Part shown: one piece after another, positions 6,294 through 7,584 of the stretch
Layout: each line of letters begins with the position of its first letter
Position numbering within the stretch: the first letter of the stretch is position 1
Program-made: the position numbers and the translations under genes
Origin: Pseudomonadota bacterium
Lineage (GTDB): Bacteria; Pseudomonadota; Alphaproteobacteria; Rhizobiales; Xanthobacteraceae
Direction: 5' to 3'
NCBI GenBank assembly: GCA_023405565.1
Contig: JAEXXW010000070.1
Span: 1 to 7,584 of the forward strand
Length of the DNA: 7,584 nt
The notes under the pieces: model-generated
Told to the model about the DNA's origin: nothing
Databases searched by the model: none
What the model saw: the letters and a program-made list of their open reading frames with translations, nothing else

Positions 6294-7163
6294 ATGGCTC
6301 GCCGCCGCCTCCCGGACGAACCCTTCTCCAAGCTCGCCATCTGGGCGCGCCGCTTTGCGTTGTTCTCGATCGTCGCGGCGCTGCTGGCGATCATCATCGT
6401 CCGGTCCGGCATCATCGAAGTGGTGCCGGGCCTTGTGACCTTCGGCGGCGCGCTGGCCGTGGCGGCGGTCGCCATCCTGCTGGCGCTGATGTCGTTCGTA
6501 ACGATCTGGCGTCAGGGTCTGCGCGGTCTCGGTTATGCGGTGCTCGCGATCATGATCGGCGGTGCGCTGCTCGCCTATCCGGCCTATCTTGGCTACAAGG
6601 CCTACAAACTGCCGGCGATCGCCGATATCACCACCGATGTGCTGGACCCGCCCGCCTTCGACGCCATTCGCCGGCTGCGCTCCCGCTCGACCAACCCAGT
6701 GCAATATGCCGGTCTCTATGCGGCCGAGCAGCAGCGTGAGGCCTATCCGGACATCGCCCCACTTGAGCTGACGGTGTCACCGAAGATCGCCTATGACCAC
6801 GCGCTGGCGCTAGTGAACAAACGTCGCTGGCTGGTGATCGATTCACGCGAGCCCCGCCCCAATCAGCGCGAAGGCCGCATCGAGGCCGTCGCCCGCACGC
6901 CGATCATGGGGTTCCGCGATGACGTGGTGATCCGCATCCGCGGCAATGACGAAGAAGCGCGTATCGATATGCGCTCATCATCACGCTATGGCTTTCACGA
7001 CATCGGCAGCAACGCGTCGCGGATCAGCACCTTCCTGGAGAATCTCGAAGAAGAGATCGACGTTGCACTGGAGCGCGAGGAGCGGCGCCGGGCACCAAAG
7101 AAGGCCCCGCCGCCGGTGAAGGCCACCAAGGGGCAACAGGCTCAATCCCCCGCCAAACGATAA
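6294..7163 (+). CDS. DUF1499 domain protein with three N-terminal membrane helices
   Basis: This 289-residue protein has three predicted transmembrane helices (about 18-38, 45-70 and 78-99), then a soluble DUF1499 domain from about 106 to 257. The domain shows the family pattern: a start rich in DPP and P-Q-YAG, a central VIDSREP region, and the closing SSSRYGFHDIGSNASRI segment that resembles the S-R-G-x-D-x-G-x-N-x-x-R-I signature. The last 32 residues are a basic, proline- and alanine-rich tail (EERRRAPKKAPPPVK) that looks disordered. The biochemical role of DUF1499 is not known to me. The gene is third in a tight run after the DUF898 and M48 genes and is probably part of their operon. Its last 22 bp overlap the 3' end of the convergent MBL-fold gene. 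Confidence 0.88.
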   Translation: MARRRLPDEPFSKLAIWARRFALFSIVAALLAIIIVRSGIIEVVPGLVTFGGALAVAAVAILLALMSFVTIWRQGLRGLGYAVLAIMIGGALLAYPAYLGYKAYKLPAIADITTDVLDPPAFDAIRRLRSRSTNPVQYAGLYAAEQQREAYPDIAPLELTVSPKIAYDHALALVNKRRWLVIDSREPRPNQREGRIEAVARTPIMGFRDDVVIRIRGNDEEARIDMRSSSRYGFHDIGSNASRISTFLENLEEEIDVALEREERRRAPKKAPPPVKATKGQQAQSPAKR

Positions 7164-7584
7164 ACCCCCGCGATCGACGGGACGCCCTCGGTGAGCACCA
7201 CGCCGCGGGCCACGAGATCCTCGAGATGCGCCAGCACCGATAAACCGGCCGCGCCGATCAACCGCGGATCGATGCCGATATAGATGGCACGAACCAATGT
7301 CGGGATATCGGTCATTCCCTTGCCAAGACGGTGCAGGATCGACTCCTCGCGCCCGAGCCGGTGGCGGATATAGCTCTGCACGAAACGCGGCGCGTCGCGG
7401 ATCACGTTGCCATGGCCCGGGAAATAGGTGTCTTCGCCGCGTTTCGTCAGCTTGTAGAGCGAGGCCATGTAATCGCTCATCGCGCCGTCAGGCGGCGCGA
7501 CGATCGATGTCGACCACCCCATCACGTGATCGCCGGAAAACAGCGCATTGGTTTCCTTCAATGCATAGGCCATGTGATTGGCGC
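7142..7584 (-). CDS. MBL-fold metallo-hydrolase, C-terminal part (5' end outside the window)
   Basis: The visible 147 codons are the C-terminal portion of a metallo-beta-lactamase-fold hydrolase, closest to the LACTB2-like group. The frame continues to the window edge, reading ANHMAYALKETNALFSGDH, so the ATG at 7573 is internal. GDHVMGW gives the conserved metal-bridging aspartate and PGHG the last metal-binding histidine; the HxHxDH motif must lie upstream, outside the window. After the fold, the segment from HRLGREESILHRL through TDIPTLVRAIY to the terminus looks like the winged-helix tail (BLACT_WH type) found in LACTB2-like proteins. The substrate is not determinable; relatives include thioester hydrolases and RNA nucleases. 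The gene converges on the DUF1499 gene and its stop (TGA, 7144-7142) lies inside that gene's reading frame. Confidence 0.9.
   Translation of the reverse strand, partial: ANHMAYALKETNALFSGDHVMGWSTSIVAPPDGAMSDYMASLYKLTKRGEDTYFPGHGNVIRDAPRFVQSYIRHRLGREESILHRLGKGMTDIPTLVRAIYIGIDPRLIGAAGLSVLAHLEDLVARGVVLTEGVPSIAGVYRLAGD

Overview
The window is gene-dense, GC-rich DNA with long open frames on both strands, short intergenic gaps, GTG starts and a Tat-type signal. The gene families (L,D-transpeptidase, extensin-like C-terminal protein, YkuE-like phosphoesterase, DUF898 protein beside an M48 peptidase, DUF1499) fit an alphaproteobacterium, most likely Hyphomicrobiales (Bradyrhizobium/Xanthobacteraceae-like). 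This placement is an inference from protein content; no rRNA or other phylogenetic marker is present. I see no tRNA, CRISPR array, insertion sequence, phage gene or plasmid function.

Layout: (1) 1-590, plus strand: the 3' part of an L,D-transpeptidase gene, ending at a strong bidirectional hairpin terminator (611-638). (2) 650-1576, minus strand: a Tat-exported calcineurin-like metallophosphoesterase. (3) 1658-2518, minus strand: an exported extensin-like (M15-fold) protein, probably cotranscribed with the phosphoesterase. (4) 2519-2636: a divergent control region. (5) 2637-3803, plus strand: a monomeric sarcosine oxidase / N-methyltryptophan oxidase-type flavoenzyme with a perfect 15-bp in-frame tandem duplication in its Rossmann fold. 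(6) 3877-7163, plus strand: a compact three-gene set made of a polytopic DUF898 (YjgN-like) protein, an M48 zinc metallopeptidase joined to it by an ATGA stop/start overlap, and a three-helix DUF1499 membrane protein 27 bp further on. (7) 7142 to the window end, minus strand: the C-terminal part of a metallo-beta-lactamase-fold hydrolase, whose 3' end overlaps the DUF1499 gene by 22 bp.

Most genes act at the cell envelope: peptidoglycan cross-linking (L,D-transpeptidase), a possible peptidoglycan peptidase fold (extensin-like), a periplasmic phosphoesterase that may act on lipid or nucleotide phosphoesters, and a membrane module with a protease. The two amine-oxidase and MBL enzymes look like ordinary metabolic genes. 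The points most worth a second look are the coupled DUF898-M48-DUF1499 module, whose function is not established, and the fresh-looking LARQN duplication in the flavoenzyme. I see no defence system, biosynthetic cluster or mobile element.
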